DNA of 64,000 nucleotides from Anoplopoma fimbria. Its lineage: Eukaryota; Chordata; Actinopteri; Perciformes; Anoplopomatidae. The stretch is from contig NC_072449.1 in NCBI RefSeq assembly GCF_027596085.1, forward strand, positions 26,931,123-26,995,122, written 5' to 3'. The position numbers and the translations under genes are program-made. Below, piece after piece: positions 40,036 through 51,328 of this stretch; position 1 is the stretch's first letter, and each line of letters starts with the position of its first letter. The notes under the pieces were generated by a model. The model was not told the DNA's origin, ran no database searches, and worked only from the letters and a program-made list of their open reading frames with translations.

Positions 40036-40583
40036 CACTGCTTCCAATTTACCTTAAAGCTTGTTTAGCATGTCTGGGCTGTAATTTCCTGTGATTTACA
40101 GCCCGACATACCAATGCAATAAGCCAATACTTATTGATTTTAGATGTAATGCTAAGTGTTACATCAACATTAAGAGCCCCACAAAGCATTTATTATGTGA
40201 CACATAGTTATCCACTATAATTCTAACAGTAATACTAGTATAGTGGAAAACTGAAGGTATATTTGTATCTGTTTTCTCCCAAACACAACCCTGACACAGG
40301 TATGTTTGCTGTCACTGCTGTGAAGTTACACGAGAAACATCTTCAACATTCAATGTGTACAGACAAGAAATGCATCAAGTTTTAAATGGGGAGACACTTG
40401 TTGTTTTTCAGGGGAGTGCATTGAGTCGGGGGTATTGACTGGTTACTGGGAGAGTAGAGGAGACCTAGGGGGCCACTTCTAATCCACGCTGACCTACTCT
40501 TATCACGCACAACCAAGGTCAAGAGTCTAATGAGGATGGGACACCATTAGAGCAATTAGACGGAACTACCTTGTTTCTGGGGC

Positions 40584-40676
40584 ATGCAGAGCCATGGGAG
40601 AGAGAGGGAGAGGGCGAGCGATGAGGAGGAGGAGGACGACGACTACAGTGAGAGACACACTGATGATCTGCTCAGC

Positions 40677-40717
<41 letters not shown>

Positions 40718-40860
40718 AGTCTATCTCTCTCCACCCCCTCCTCTCCTCAAACAAACACAGACGGAGCACTCAGAGGCAACAGCACAGTGTTGCAACAGTG
40801 ACACTTGGTGGCAAAGACGCTCCCTAACAGAAATACGGCTGCAGGTATTTTTACATAAAC
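40584..40860. other. GA-rich then CT-rich block; possible 5'-UTR-like sequence
   Basis: A purine-rich segment (40592-40640: GAGAGAGAGGGAGAGGGCGA, then GAGGAGGAGGACGACGACG) is followed by a perfect (CT)n run (40679-40714) and a moderately GC-rich stretch that ends near CTGCAGGTATTT. Composition resembles some fish 5' UTR exons. The two overlapping ORFs (40584-40991 and 40594-40827) run through the (CT)n and give a poly-Ser/Leu sequence, so coding is unlikely. No TATA box or CpG island can be demonstrated. Confidence 0.25.
40679..40714. repeat. (CT)n microsatellite, 36 bp
   Basis: Perfect (CT)18 run downstream of a GA-rich segment with which it is partly complementary. Confidence 0.95.
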
Positions 40861-42196
40861 ACAGCACTGGTTTGATCAGGAGAGATTACAGCTATGTGGA
40901 ATGTATTACAAGTACATTTTGGGGAATATTATTTAGAGTATCAGAGCATATCAGAGTATTAGAGTTATTTTCAATACCACAAACTGGCTGAATGTCAATG
41001 TAGGAAAATGAACAATTGTCTCCAAATAACTTGTAAAATATAGAATATGACATTTTTACTTACAATGCAAAGCATTTCAAACTGTAATTCTAATGATAAA
41101 ATACTATTTTGGAACGATATCAAGTAAAGATGCCACTAGTTCCAGCATGTCAAATATGAGGATTTGCTGCTCTTGTCTGTTTTATTGTTCGTTTGTTGTT
41201 ACTCCAAACTGAATGTCTTTTGGGTTTTGTACTGTTGATAAAATAAATGGCAATTAGAAGATGTCACTCTGTGCTCTGGGAACATGTTATGGGGTTTTGC
41301 AACTCTTTTTTTCTGTTATATGGACTGAATCATTTATCATTTAATCAACAAATGAATCCCTAATGAAAACAATGTTTTATATAATAATTATGAATTACAG
41401 CCTTAAACAAGCTGTTTTTCTTGGCATCACAGCTGAAAGGTGGAAGCACTTTTTCTGCTTCTGACCAGAGGAAGACAGAAGCTGCTTACCAATGCAGACA
41501 AAACTGTCCTGGGGGGCAGGCGAATACATTTGCAAGCTCGAACCGGCTAGAGACCAGTAATTTTCACCTTTGGTGGTAGATTTCTGATGGCACCATGTGG
41601 AGGAAGTCCAATCCTCTGAGCATTTGTGGAGCCACTTTGATAGAAAACTAGATTACTGATACGTAATGCATGAAATGACTGAGGAGACTATTCTTTTTGA
41701 GGTGACTTGTGCTTCACTGAGGCAGATCTGTTATTCAGGCAGAAATAATACATGTGGTTGTGTTAAAGCTTTTGCTGTTCATTCTCTTTATTATACCAGA
41801 TGAGAAACTTGATTTGTAAATATAAGTGAGCAGAGCCAAATGCATGCCTGAATAGTATGATTATTATTAATACTAATCCTACTTTAACTACTTCTAATGC
41901 CTATAATCTGCAAAGTACAATTAAGTAAATTATGATAGACTTTTCAAACTACAATAAAACAAAAGTCAATGATACCGTTAGCGGGTGCTGAAATTCTTGA
42001 AAAAAATAAAGAAAATCATGTTATGAATAAATCTAACTCATGATGTTGCTTTGTATTAGTCTTTTCCTTTCAGGTTTTTCCAGTTCACTAACCATTGAGG
42101 TTTTAACCAACCAATGAGATTATTTATGACTCCGGAGCAGCTCTGAAATGTTTGTGCCCCCAATGATAATACCAATAGATTGTTGTTTATCCTCTG
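40861..42196. other. Anonymous non-coding sequence
   Basis: No gene or bounded repeat is seen. Confidence 0.5.
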
Positions 42197-42667
42197 TAGG
42201 GCTGCAAATAAGAACTCTTTCCATAATCATGTTGTTTAGTCAATCATTTAGTCTCTGGAATGTCAATAACTTGCAAATCACAATTAACCCGAGCCCAAGG
42301 AGACATCTTCAGTCCAGAAATGAATGTATTTATTCTAAAACAGAAAAAGAAGAAAATCATTGTGTACAAATTGTTGTTAAAAGTATACATTTGGCAGTAA
42401 TAGTCTTGCTAGCAGCATGGCTGAAAATGGTTTTCCAATACATGGGTTTATTCATCAGGCTCTGCTTCGACCACGTTAGCCTGCTGAGATTAGCATTTAG
42501 CTCTTAGCATCACTGTACATATAAGTACATGCTAACAAAGCTTCTGGTTTGATTGACTCTTAGAGTTTGTTGGTTTCAAAATTACTTAGAGGATTAATCA
42601 ATTCATTTTCTTTTTAAGTCGATTAGCTTTCTGTTGATCGATTTTTAAACCAATTGGTTCTGCACTA
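42197..42667 (+). mobile_element. hAT-type MITE relic, 471 bp, with 8-bp flanks
   Basis: The left end is TAGGGCTGCAAATAAGAAC; the right end, on the complementary strand, is TAGTGCAGAACCAATTGG, an imperfect hAT inverted repeat. The outer 8 bases are ATCCTCTG (left) and ATCTCTTG (right), which match at 5 of 8 positions with the mismatches all C/T transitions, consistent with an old target duplication. The right arm has GAGGATTAATCAATTCATTT and TAAGTCGATTAGCTTTCTG, typical of the family. The 119-codon ORF at 42148-42507 crosses the left boundary and has no transposase motif. Confidence 0.5.
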
Positions 42668-43394
42668 ATCTCTTGACTGGCTGTCAGACTTGAGTCCCTA
42701 AGCTTTTTTTCTGACAGGATTGAGGGGTTTTGTTGAAAGGGCAAAGTATAATTTCAAAGGGACACACATTTCTGAACAAGTTGGTGAGAATTGAGAAAAG
42801 CCTCTGCTGCCAGTGGGATGAACCAGAGTCAGGGTAGTGGTGGAGAAAACGATGTTTGCAGTCTGCCATTATGGACAATGTCCTCCACCCTCTCGATGAC
42901 AAAATGTCAATGCAATGGAGCACTTTCAGTCGGTGGCTCTTTCCACTGAGGCGTGCCAAAGAAGCACTTCAGGAGTCCGTCTGACTGCCCTCCACCACAA
43001 TGCCTCCTCTCTCGACAGCATCAGCCCAAGCCCTTCGTCTCCCTTTATCTACTTGCCTGCAGTCTGTCATTTACTTATTTCTCCAGTGGGCTGCAATGTG
43101 ATTTCATCCCCTCACACACACAAACACAAAGCTTCTCCAACCCCAGAACACAAGCTCTAGCCCCGTCTGTTGGACGTAGCGGTGCTCTTGTTCTTGTTTG
43201 TCCCTCTTTTATTATCGTTTGTTTTTTGATGCAAAGCCCCTTGTGGTTCACTCACATAATCATTAATTTATTGACTCATTCACACATGCACATGATTAGT
43301 CAATCTGCCCCCTAATGCCTATTAGGAGGCATATGGTACACACTAAACCTGCATCATTCACTCCCTGCCTCTCATCTGTGACACTGTGTCCTTG
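42668..43394. other. Anonymous non-coding sequence
   Basis: Two overlapping ORFs at 42915-43160 and 42953-43315 (81 and 120 codons) lie in different frames without a domain. Short CACACACAAACACAAA-type runs occur near 43112-43128. Confidence 0.5.
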
Positions 43395-43485
43395 TTTTTA
43401 TCCGTCTTTATTGTCTGTGAAGCTCTTGTCACAGATGTTTTTTTTCTGGAAATTGATTTAGAAATAAACTTGACTTGACCTGATC
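43395..43485 (+). mobile_element. Possible retrotransposon 3' tail (ACTTG-type)
   Basis: A pyrimidine-rich stretch is followed by AGAAATAAACTTGACTTGACC, a short ACTTG tandem tail found at the end of fish LINE/SINE-type repeats. Only the tail is recognisable. Confidence 0.4.
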
Positions 43486-43969
43486 AGTCCCACCATTTAT
43501 CCTATCCTTATCCTATCATCGTATCCAGCTGGGAGGGTGTTAAGAGCTGTTTTGTCATGTACACATAGCCCATCTCTCCTCCTCCCTCCCTTCAGTCACA
43601 TCCGGCGAGGAGGAGCTCACAACATCCCCCTGCAACTCCAATCAGCTTTTAATCTGTACATAGAAAGAAAATGAGAAAAGGAATATACCAATGTGTCAAT
43701 CAGTCAGTTATTAGTTACAAATTATACATTGATTCTTATGTGACTATTGTTGTCTATATATCCATCCATCTATTTTGTCCGTCTATCTCTCAAGTCTACC
43801 TATTCTAGCTAATACATTTGACACATTTTATAGTTATGCCCGCAATGCATCATCCCATTTCCATTGGGTCACTAGCTATTCTATAATGATGACCATGCAT
43901 TAACAAAAACAGAACAAAGTCAAGCAAAAATAGGAAAATTACATCTTTATGACACTAAATCATAGGTAA
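43486..43969. other. Anonymous spacer
   Basis: Contains short imperfect CTATCC/TCCATC repeats (43498-43530 and 43758-43775). No gene is seen. Confidence 0.5.
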
Positions 43970-44475
43970 AACAATACCAGGCGTTCACAGTCATTAGGCA
44001 CAGTGCTACTTTGAGCTAAATGCTAACATCTGAATGCTAACATGGTCAGTATGACAGTGGTAACATGCTGATGTTTAGCAGGTATAATGTTTACCCTGTT
44101 CACCATCTACCTTTGGCATGTAAGCAGGCTAATATTTATTAATAAACACATAGAAAAGGTAAGGCTGATGGAAACTGCATTAGTTTTGCAGGTACTTGGT
44201 TATAAACCAATTAAAAAGAGAAATCTGTAATTTTAACTGATTATTAATATTACTATAATTTAACCATTAGGGGGTCATGAACGCCTGTACAAAATGTAAT
44301 GACACTCTCGCTAATCAATCTCCAAATCACAAATATCATCTTCCTGAGTGATTTTTTTAATTCCATTGCAAGTCATGCAATAGTCAGTCTGAACAAAGGT
44401 TTTAGATCAACTGACGGAGTGACAGTCAGACTGGCATTGCCATCCCAGGAACTTCGCTGCTAGTTTAGCTAATAA
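43970..44475 (+). repeat. Degenerate copy of an abundant percomorph repeat
   Basis: Ordered blocks include TACTTTGAGCTAAATGCTAA, ATGCTGATGTTTAGCAGGTA, TAATGTTTACCCTGTTCACC, ATTAGTTTTGCAGGTACTTG, GGGGGTCATGAACGCCTGTA and GACTGGCATTGCCATCCCAG, followed by a GCTGCTAGTTTAGCTAA end. I recognise these, in this order, from a high-copy percomorph interspersed repeat. The copy is old, with internal losses. The element class is unknown to me. Confidence 0.6.
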
Positions 44476-47400
44476 AGATAGGAATCACAGGCAAAAGTTG
44501 ATTTCAAATATTTATCAAATAAATATAAGTATTTATCAGTACTATTTCAGTACATCTAGCTGTATCTGTCTTTGTTAATCTTTTTGTTTAATGTAGTAAG
44601 TATCAGACTGGATTTTTCTTCATTTTTCCAGCTTGTTGCTTCTCAAATCAGTTACCACCAGTTTCACACAGGCGGCGAATGAAATATGCAGCTGATCTGC
44701 ATTAGCAATTTATATTTAGTGGAAACATTTCCTGCCTACACATGAAGCAGTGGGGGAATAGACAAACAGTCTTCAACGCTAGTGGCTCGGGGTTCAGTAT
44801 TTACTTAATGTTCTACTAGTTGTCAATGTTGACATTTGTATTATTAACTATTACAGTGATCATCATGATAAGCTTGTGCATGTTATTTGTCCCGTAGTTA
44901 ATAAAAATTGAATCAGCCCAGGGGTCATGGAACTGACTCAACTTAAGAACATAAGATGGATAAATAAAAGAAGCATAAAACTGTATCATAATTTGATACG
45001 TGATATTTACATATACTATCTAGATAAAACTGTTCGAACTTATAATATTAAAGTAGTTTTGGATTTGTTTTTATCTGAAGCTCTGACCCTTCAGAAATAC
45101 CTCACAGTGGCATTTTTTTGTCTATGCATAGCTGTATTTTTGCATTTTACTTCCCTTATTTATGGCAAATACCTCCACACAAGTTCCTGCATGGTCAACC
45201 ATAGAAACTGTCTCCTCTGTGGACCTGAAATCAGCACTTTTCTTTCCAATGATGATTTTGAAATCCTCCTCTTGCATGGGGAAGAATTCAGATCGTGGGT
45301 GGTGCCAGATGTTCCCAGGGGCAACCAGCGCTGAAACTAGACAGCCTCACACAGCTGTGGGGGTGTGCCGACTGAACAGGGAAAATGTTCCAGAAAGATG
45401 TAACAGCAGCATGATGTTAGCTATTGTGCCATCTGAAACTGTTTAGCTGCGAGTGGAGAGAGTAAGTCTAGGTTACTTTTGTTCCCCGCGGCAGACTGAG
45501 GGGTTTTGTGGCAAGAGCCCCAGCAGCCAGGAAGGGAGTGCAGATTGAGAGACATGCCCAACAATACAGTGAAGAATTCAGTCCTGTGAAGAAATTAGAG
45601 TCACTGCATGTCTGTCAAAGTGCTTGAGAAATATTAATTGTGTGGCCAGCTGTTCACAGGCAGTTAAACTAGCAGTGGTGTATCGCTCCAGTTCATTGGT
45701 GTTGGCCTTTGCCTTCCTCAGTCCTGGCCCTGCATGTTTTGGCAGCAATTCAGCCCTCGTCCCACAATGTTACACATCTCAAATTAACATTTTATACGAT
45801 GGCAACATAGTGTGGGTGTGTGATTAAGCTTGCCAGCACAGCAATGAAGCAAGCTGGCATCAAATGCACTGCTAGGTCTCTCTCTTTCCCTCTCTCATTT
45901 TGTCCCTCTGCAACAACCTTGAACCAGTTTGTTAGCATCCCAAATGAACAGCAATGGTGTTGAGATCTGAATAGCATAAATAAATGAACGAGCAAACAAA
46001 CCAGCACAAGGCCGACGCTGCTCTAGTGCCAATCTAGGGCTTGTGCTCCCTGTGTAATGATCTGCAAATAGCTGGCTGCTGAGATAAAATTCAATTGAAA
46101 CTACAAACTGCCACTGTCGGCAACATGGCAAATAGGCTGTTATAATTTCCACCAAGAGATTTGCCATGCACCTGGTAAAATCCAAACACTTCAAGTCAAT
46201 AGGACTTCTGGGTAACATCATAACAAGACCACATGTTGCCTCCTTTTTGCCTCCCTGTTACAGTCTTGTTTGTCAGGGAGCAGTCTCCAAACAACTGAGT
46301 GTTTCCAGACATATATGGTGTGTAGGAAGAGTAATAGGATTGATGTAGTGGTAGTTATGGTGTGGGATTTCCAATACAAGCTTCCTGGAGATGTAAAGCA
46401 TAGTAAATGTAGATGATATGCAAACTTTTAAATGCATTGACTGATTAATTTACCTCTTTGAACCCTGGGCTGTTTGTATTTAGTTATTTATTTACAGCCT
46501 CATTGTAATCATGAGGCAAGACCTTAAGGGCATTCCAGCAAATTAGGATTGTACTTTCATCATGGCAGTTTGAAGTTTGCTCAGTTGTCATGGAGATGGA
46601 TCTGTTGGCATGCGACAAGGTATGTAAAAATATTTTGGGAAAACAATCCGAACTAAATATCCAATGGAGCTTTCAACTGTATCACATAAATATACTATAT
46701 TAACAATAAACATTGAAGATAGCACTTTCACTGGAAGAAGTAATTCTTTGTTTATACTAGAGCTACATATAAGTCAGCCACAGCAATATATCAGGGGGTA
46801 TTGGCTCATTGCAGATATATTGTTATCTGCATATGCAATTCTTTAAATGACAGGATTTGAATGTCACCATTCAATAGTTTTACCACCAATGAGTATCAAC
46901 AAATCAAATTTAAATTGTAAAAAGTAATTCCCCTTGCATTTCTTGGTTGCAATTGTAAAACATTCAAGGGTTGTGTAAAGAAAATATATCATTATTCGAT
47001 TTTCCATCCGTCAAATATCAATATCGATATACTAACAAAATATAAATCTGTAGCTACATCATAGGCTAAAGTTACATAAGCTTTTTTCTGATGCTGGTAG
47101 AGATTGATGAAAGTGAAAAGAACATATTGTTATCTTCTTGTTTTCACTAACACCTCCAGCAAAGCTTTTTTAACTGCAAACATGTTCACAGTGACTTCTG
47201 CTGATAAGTCTTGTGTTCAGTAATGAATCAAGGTTGACCTTCCAAAACGTAATGAAAGACTGTTGAGTCAGTGTGATATTAGCAGTAAATTGGTGGCAAG
47301 GGTTAACATTGTATTGATATCAGAGTGAATGTGAACCAGAGGTGACCTTAAACACGCAAGTTTCATTTCTTTTGAATACCAACCATTATTACATTATGCA

Positions 47401-48358
47401 AGACAGTAATCATGACACTGTCTGCTGAACTGGCCATTGTTGCCTCTGACTCCCTCTTTTAACTATACGCAGGATTGTCCAACCTTTTGATTTATTAGGA
47501 GAACAATCTGAGATCAAGAGTCTGAATGCATGTCTTCCCCATGAGGCAATACAGGAGAGGGGCCTCTCTGAGCGTGATGCTGAAAGCAGCTGGCTAAAAT
47601 ATTTTGTAAAGAAGATTGATGTTAGATGTGTGTTGCCCAGAAAGAAACCTCTCGTTCTTTTGTTTCTGAATCTACTTACAGTGGTCAGCACCTTACAGAA
47701 GTTTTGGGGGCTTTACTTTTCCCTTATGTGATAAAAAGTATTGCACATATAGCAGTGCACTACTCTTTTTAGTATTCTGTATTCTTGTCACTGCTGTTGT
47801 TGCTTTTTTACTAAAATATATTCTGGCTGAATCTGTTTTCTTTTGCTGCTTTTCTTCTGCTATTAGAATTCAGTCAATTTTTTATCTGAATTATTTTTTT
47901 TGTCATCCTATTTGTGTTAACACCGCGGCAGAGAAAATAACTATAATTTAATTTCCTTCAGACTGAAAAACAAAAGGACACCCAGTACAGATTGGTAATG
48001 AATATTTGGCAAAGGGAATCTCAATATAACTATAAATCTGTGAACTTCAGCCTCTCCCTCTCTCTCCAATGACACATTTGAAATTATCCACATAAATGGG
48101 CTCAGTCATTATCTGCTAGTTGTGACTCATCACTTTCCCAATGACAGAGCGCTGTGAAAGGATTTCCCTTTCACAGCTGAACGCTCAGAAGATGAGTTAT
48201 AGAGGAAGGAATACTATCCACAGTTCTAGATTAACAGTTATACAATTTTTGAAGTGCATAATGTGCTCTGAATGGGTTTCATGGTATGGGAAGATTTCTA
48301 GGGGCCACATTATTTCATTATTTAATCAAGGGCAAACCTTCAGAGCAAGAATTAAGCC

Positions 48359-48361
<3 letters not shown>
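44476..48361. other. Long anonymous non-coding stretch
   Basis: Nothing coding is supported. The 135-codon ORF at 44927-45334 and its overlapping 94-codon ORF at 45162-45446 have no domain, no splice-site support and no codon bias. Opposed ORFs at 45792-46348 are mutually exclusive and anonymous. Confidence 0.5.
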
Positions 48362-48410
<49 letters not shown>

Positions 48411-48411
48411 T
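48362..48411. repeat. (AT)n-(AC)n compound microsatellite
   Basis: (AT)n to about 48398 followed by (AC)n to about 48411. It generates Tyr/Ile/His repeat ORFs on both strands. Confidence 0.93.
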
Positions 48412-48828
48412 AAATATGTATGTATATGTAAAATGTATTTATATGAATTTAGTTTAAATAAGGGGTTAAGCATACATATATTTGCACAAGTCTGTGTCTG
48501 CATTTAATGAAGTGTAACAGTTTTGAGGTGTCTAACAATGTAGCTGATTCATTCACCTTTTAGGTAATCCTGGATGTGATAACTACTTCAGGCTGACCTC
48601 ACATCCCGTAGAGACCCATTTAAGGAGAGATGCTATTAATAGAGGAGGATATATGTCAAAACTGCAAGAAATTCTGGAATAAAACCTAAAAAAAACCCGA
48701 TTATTATGAGGAATAAAAGGAGTATTGCCTCAACAACCTAATTAGTCGAACGTCTTGCTGGGACCTGTGTACTCTCCCAAATTACCTCTGTGGGCACTAA
48801 GTGGACTGTGAGATTAAATCGTAATAAG

Positions 48829-48900
48829 ACGGGATAAGATTACATTTTATTGATCTCTATGGGGAAGTTTGGCCAATGCAGCAAAAGTGAGAGGATTCAG
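48829..48900 (-). mobile_element. LINE 3' tail, inverted
   Basis: GGGATAAGATTACATTTTATTGATC followed by TATGGGGAAGTTTGGCCAAT is the complement of the tail type seen at 35224-35335 (AAATT(T)CCCC...AATAAA...ATCTTATC). It is a short decayed fragment in the opposite orientation, without coding sequence. Confidence 0.45.
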
Positions 48901-49353
48901 GATTATAACACACCAAATATTAATGAGTAAAAAAAAAAGAATGTGTGGAGATGTGTACATGTTCATGTTCATTGAGTTTAAAGAATAATTCTGATATAAT
49001 ACAACCTGGGATTTGGCCATCATTCCTTTAGTGATGTAGTACTCACCAAATAAAATTTGTCAGGTGATCACATAGGTTGTAAACAAACCCCCAGTTTTTG
49101 TCAAAAGAAACAAACAATAAAGCTGAGGGGAGCTGCAGATCAAGGTGATAATTATGGGCAGGCTCATCACTACAAGCAACACCTCTCATATTGTAATATT
49201 TTTTACATTGTTATTTAAAAAAAACAAATTATATCCACTTTAAGAAGTAGTAGACATCGATGCCAAGCTTTCTGAAAATATAGGATATATGGATGGACTA
49301 TTTACATGCAGGTTTGTGTGGTAAATGCAATGTTACCAGTCACAACTGAATAC
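48901..49353. other. Anonymous spacer
   Basis: AT-rich with no gene; the right end is the LTR target site. Confidence 0.5.
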
Positions 49354-49357
49354 ATAC
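49354..49357. repeat. Left target duplication (ATAC) of the solo LTR
   Basis: ATAC directly precedes the LTR start TGTCACAG and recurs at 49705-49708 directly after the LTR end. Confidence 0.6.
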
Positions 49358-49704
49358 TGTCACAGCCCGACTCAGAGGCTGAAACAAGAAGGGGAGACGG
49401 GCGAGCCGGCTGCCAAGAAAAGCATTTTTATTTTCTTGCTTAACACAAATGAAACAATATAAGGTGTAGTTATCAGTTGTCAGTCCTGAGGTGCATGTAT
49501 GGGTGTGTGTGACAATGTATATTAGTAAACACAATGAAGAACGCTGTAATGCAAAGTGGCAGGAAGGATGTCCTCTCCCAGCACCGAGAGGCTGCCAAAT
49601 GAGGGTCTTTATGGCAGAGCCCAGCTGAAGACCCTCCAATCAGCACCTGCAACAAACAAACAAAACAGCAGCGACACCTAGTGCATGGGAGGAGGGTCGT
49701 CACA
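49358..49704 (-). mobile_element. Solo LTR of an LTR retrotransposon, 347 bp
   Basis: On the plus strand it begins TGTCACAGCCC and ends GGGTCGTCACA. Read on the minus strand it runs TGTGACGACCC ... GGGCTGTGACA, the canonical TG...CA structure with matching inverted ends. A polyadenylation signal AATAAA lies on the minus strand at 49432-49427, about 270 bases into the LTR, as expected at an R/U5 junction, and this sets the orientation. It is flanked by a 4-bp duplication (ATAC). No gag or pol and no second LTR lie nearby, so this is a recombination remnant. Family (Ty3/gypsy-like or other) is not determined. The 99- and 76-codon minus-strand ORFs inside it are incidental. Confidence 0.75.
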
Positions 49705-49708
49705 ATAC
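49705..49708. repeat. Right target duplication (ATAC) of the solo LTR
   Basis: Matches 49354-49357 and abuts the LTR terminus. Confidence 0.6.
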
Positions 49709-51288
49709 TTATACTTCCATGTTACAAATGTTACATCAATATAGAAAAAAAGTGAAACCATAAAATAATATCAGGTTAGCTTTTTGATAGTAGCCTTGTT
49801 TAGTATCTAACTTGTGTGCAGTCTTTGAAGTGAAAGACCTAATCATCCCATTCTGAGGTTTCAGACATTTAAATCTGACACCTATTTCTGTCTCGCTTAA
49901 TCTTTATCAGCATAAAGCTGCCTGTCATTAATCCTCTTTTTCTCCACTCACTCAGATCAATGTTTCCTTTTCCACAGCGAAGATAGTAATTAATCCCCAG
50001 TCCAACAGAGCCTTCAGGCATGACCATTCGTCAAAGACCCTGATCAATGCCTGTGCCTATTCTTCTGCTTTCAGAAAATGAGGAGCCATTTTTTTGTGAA
50101 TCATGTTTTACATTCCATCGGGGTGAATCAATGAATCTTATGAGGGTCAAATAACTAATGCTTTAGCACAATACCCGAAGAACATCCGAACTGTAGCAGA
50201 AGAGTTTATTCTGTTTTAAAACTTAGACCCCCAAGGTCATAAAAATGTGTTTGGAAAGGGTTTGAATTGATTTGCTTCCTATTGTGCCTATTAGAATAAT
50301 TTCAGCAATAAATGGTCTATATTCATGTCTTTTCACTTCATTGCTCCCTCATAGACTTGCCATTAATGACATTTCTGAAGAAAGATGAATAATATATGTT
50401 ATTGCTGATGAAACTTATCTAAGAGAAGTGAAACTTGGAGGAATGGACAGGCTAAAGCCTGGTAATGCCAGAGTAGCCTGGACACAAGAGATAGGGAAAG
50501 GACTGAAGGAGTGAAGGGACCACTGCCTATTTATCAAGAGTAAGGTCCATGAAATTGGTTCTTAACCTCACAGTTAGAAGGTTTAATTAGAAATCATGCT
50601 TTTGCTACAGGAAGGAGGGGGAGTTGTCCAAACTGGTTGATGAATGACTTGTGGGACAAGAAGCTTTGGGGGGCACGGGGGGGAAACGTGTTGGTAAGAG
50701 TGAAATGTAGGTGACAGCTCTGGTCGCGGCAGGTGGTGAGACAACGGGTTGAAGCGAGCAGGAGATTGCAGTTGAAGTGCAAAACCACACCTCAAGGGCT
50801 GCAAGGGCTGTTATCAACAGGGGGTTTAGGGCAGTGTAGTAGACAGGGCCAGGATCAGCAGAACCAACAGGCTGACAGCAGACTGAACTCAGTTATGGCA
50901 CTCATGTCATCGAACAAGGACTCAAAGTTCTTTGATGTAAATTCCACTTTGATGACCTAAAATCTAAATTGTGGAGGTCAGATTATGTAAACTTGACGGA
51001 AAGAGCTTTGTGAATGTTCTTGTGTTGACACTGTCAGTGTTGAGTGAGGCTTTGCAATACAGTTGAATTCAATATCTCAATAAAAATATGAATATCCTTT
51101 GATAGTACGAGATATATGTAGTATATCACAAATAGAGCTGCCTATTGAACCTAAATGTTTTTTTTACTAATCCTTTATAACATTTAGATTGAAATGTTGC
51201 CATTTTTAGACTATTTACTTTAGGCAATGTTGAAGATGCTGGTTTATTTTTTATGGTTTGGAAAAGGGCTGTTGTAAAAAATAAAAAA

Positions 51289-51289
<1 letters not shown>
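49709..51289. other. Anonymous non-coding sequence
   Basis: A relatively GC-rich portion (50580-50900) has ORFs in three minus frames and one plus frame over the same bases, with no domain; it is therefore probably not coding. It includes GGGGGGCACGGGGGGG near 50669-50684. Confidence 0.5.

Positions 51290-51324
<35 letters not shown>
51290..51324. repeat. (AT)n microsatellite, 35 bp
   Basis: Perfect alternating AT run. Confidence 0.93.

Positions 51325-51328
<4 letters not shown>

Noticed and set aside
40584..40991. 135-codon ORF starting MQSHGRERERASDEEEEDDD
   Set aside because: Its body is the (CT)n and GA-rich simple sequence; the acidic start is encoded by GAGGAG/GACGAC runs.
44927..45334. 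135-codon ORF with a hydrophobic stretch
   Set aside because: No homology that I recognise, AT-driven composition, no splice or promoter context, and overlapped by an unrelated ORF in another frame.
50583..50960. Stacked ORFs on the minus strand plus one on the plus strand
   Set aside because: Open in three minus frames over the same bases because of local GC content; no recognisable protein.
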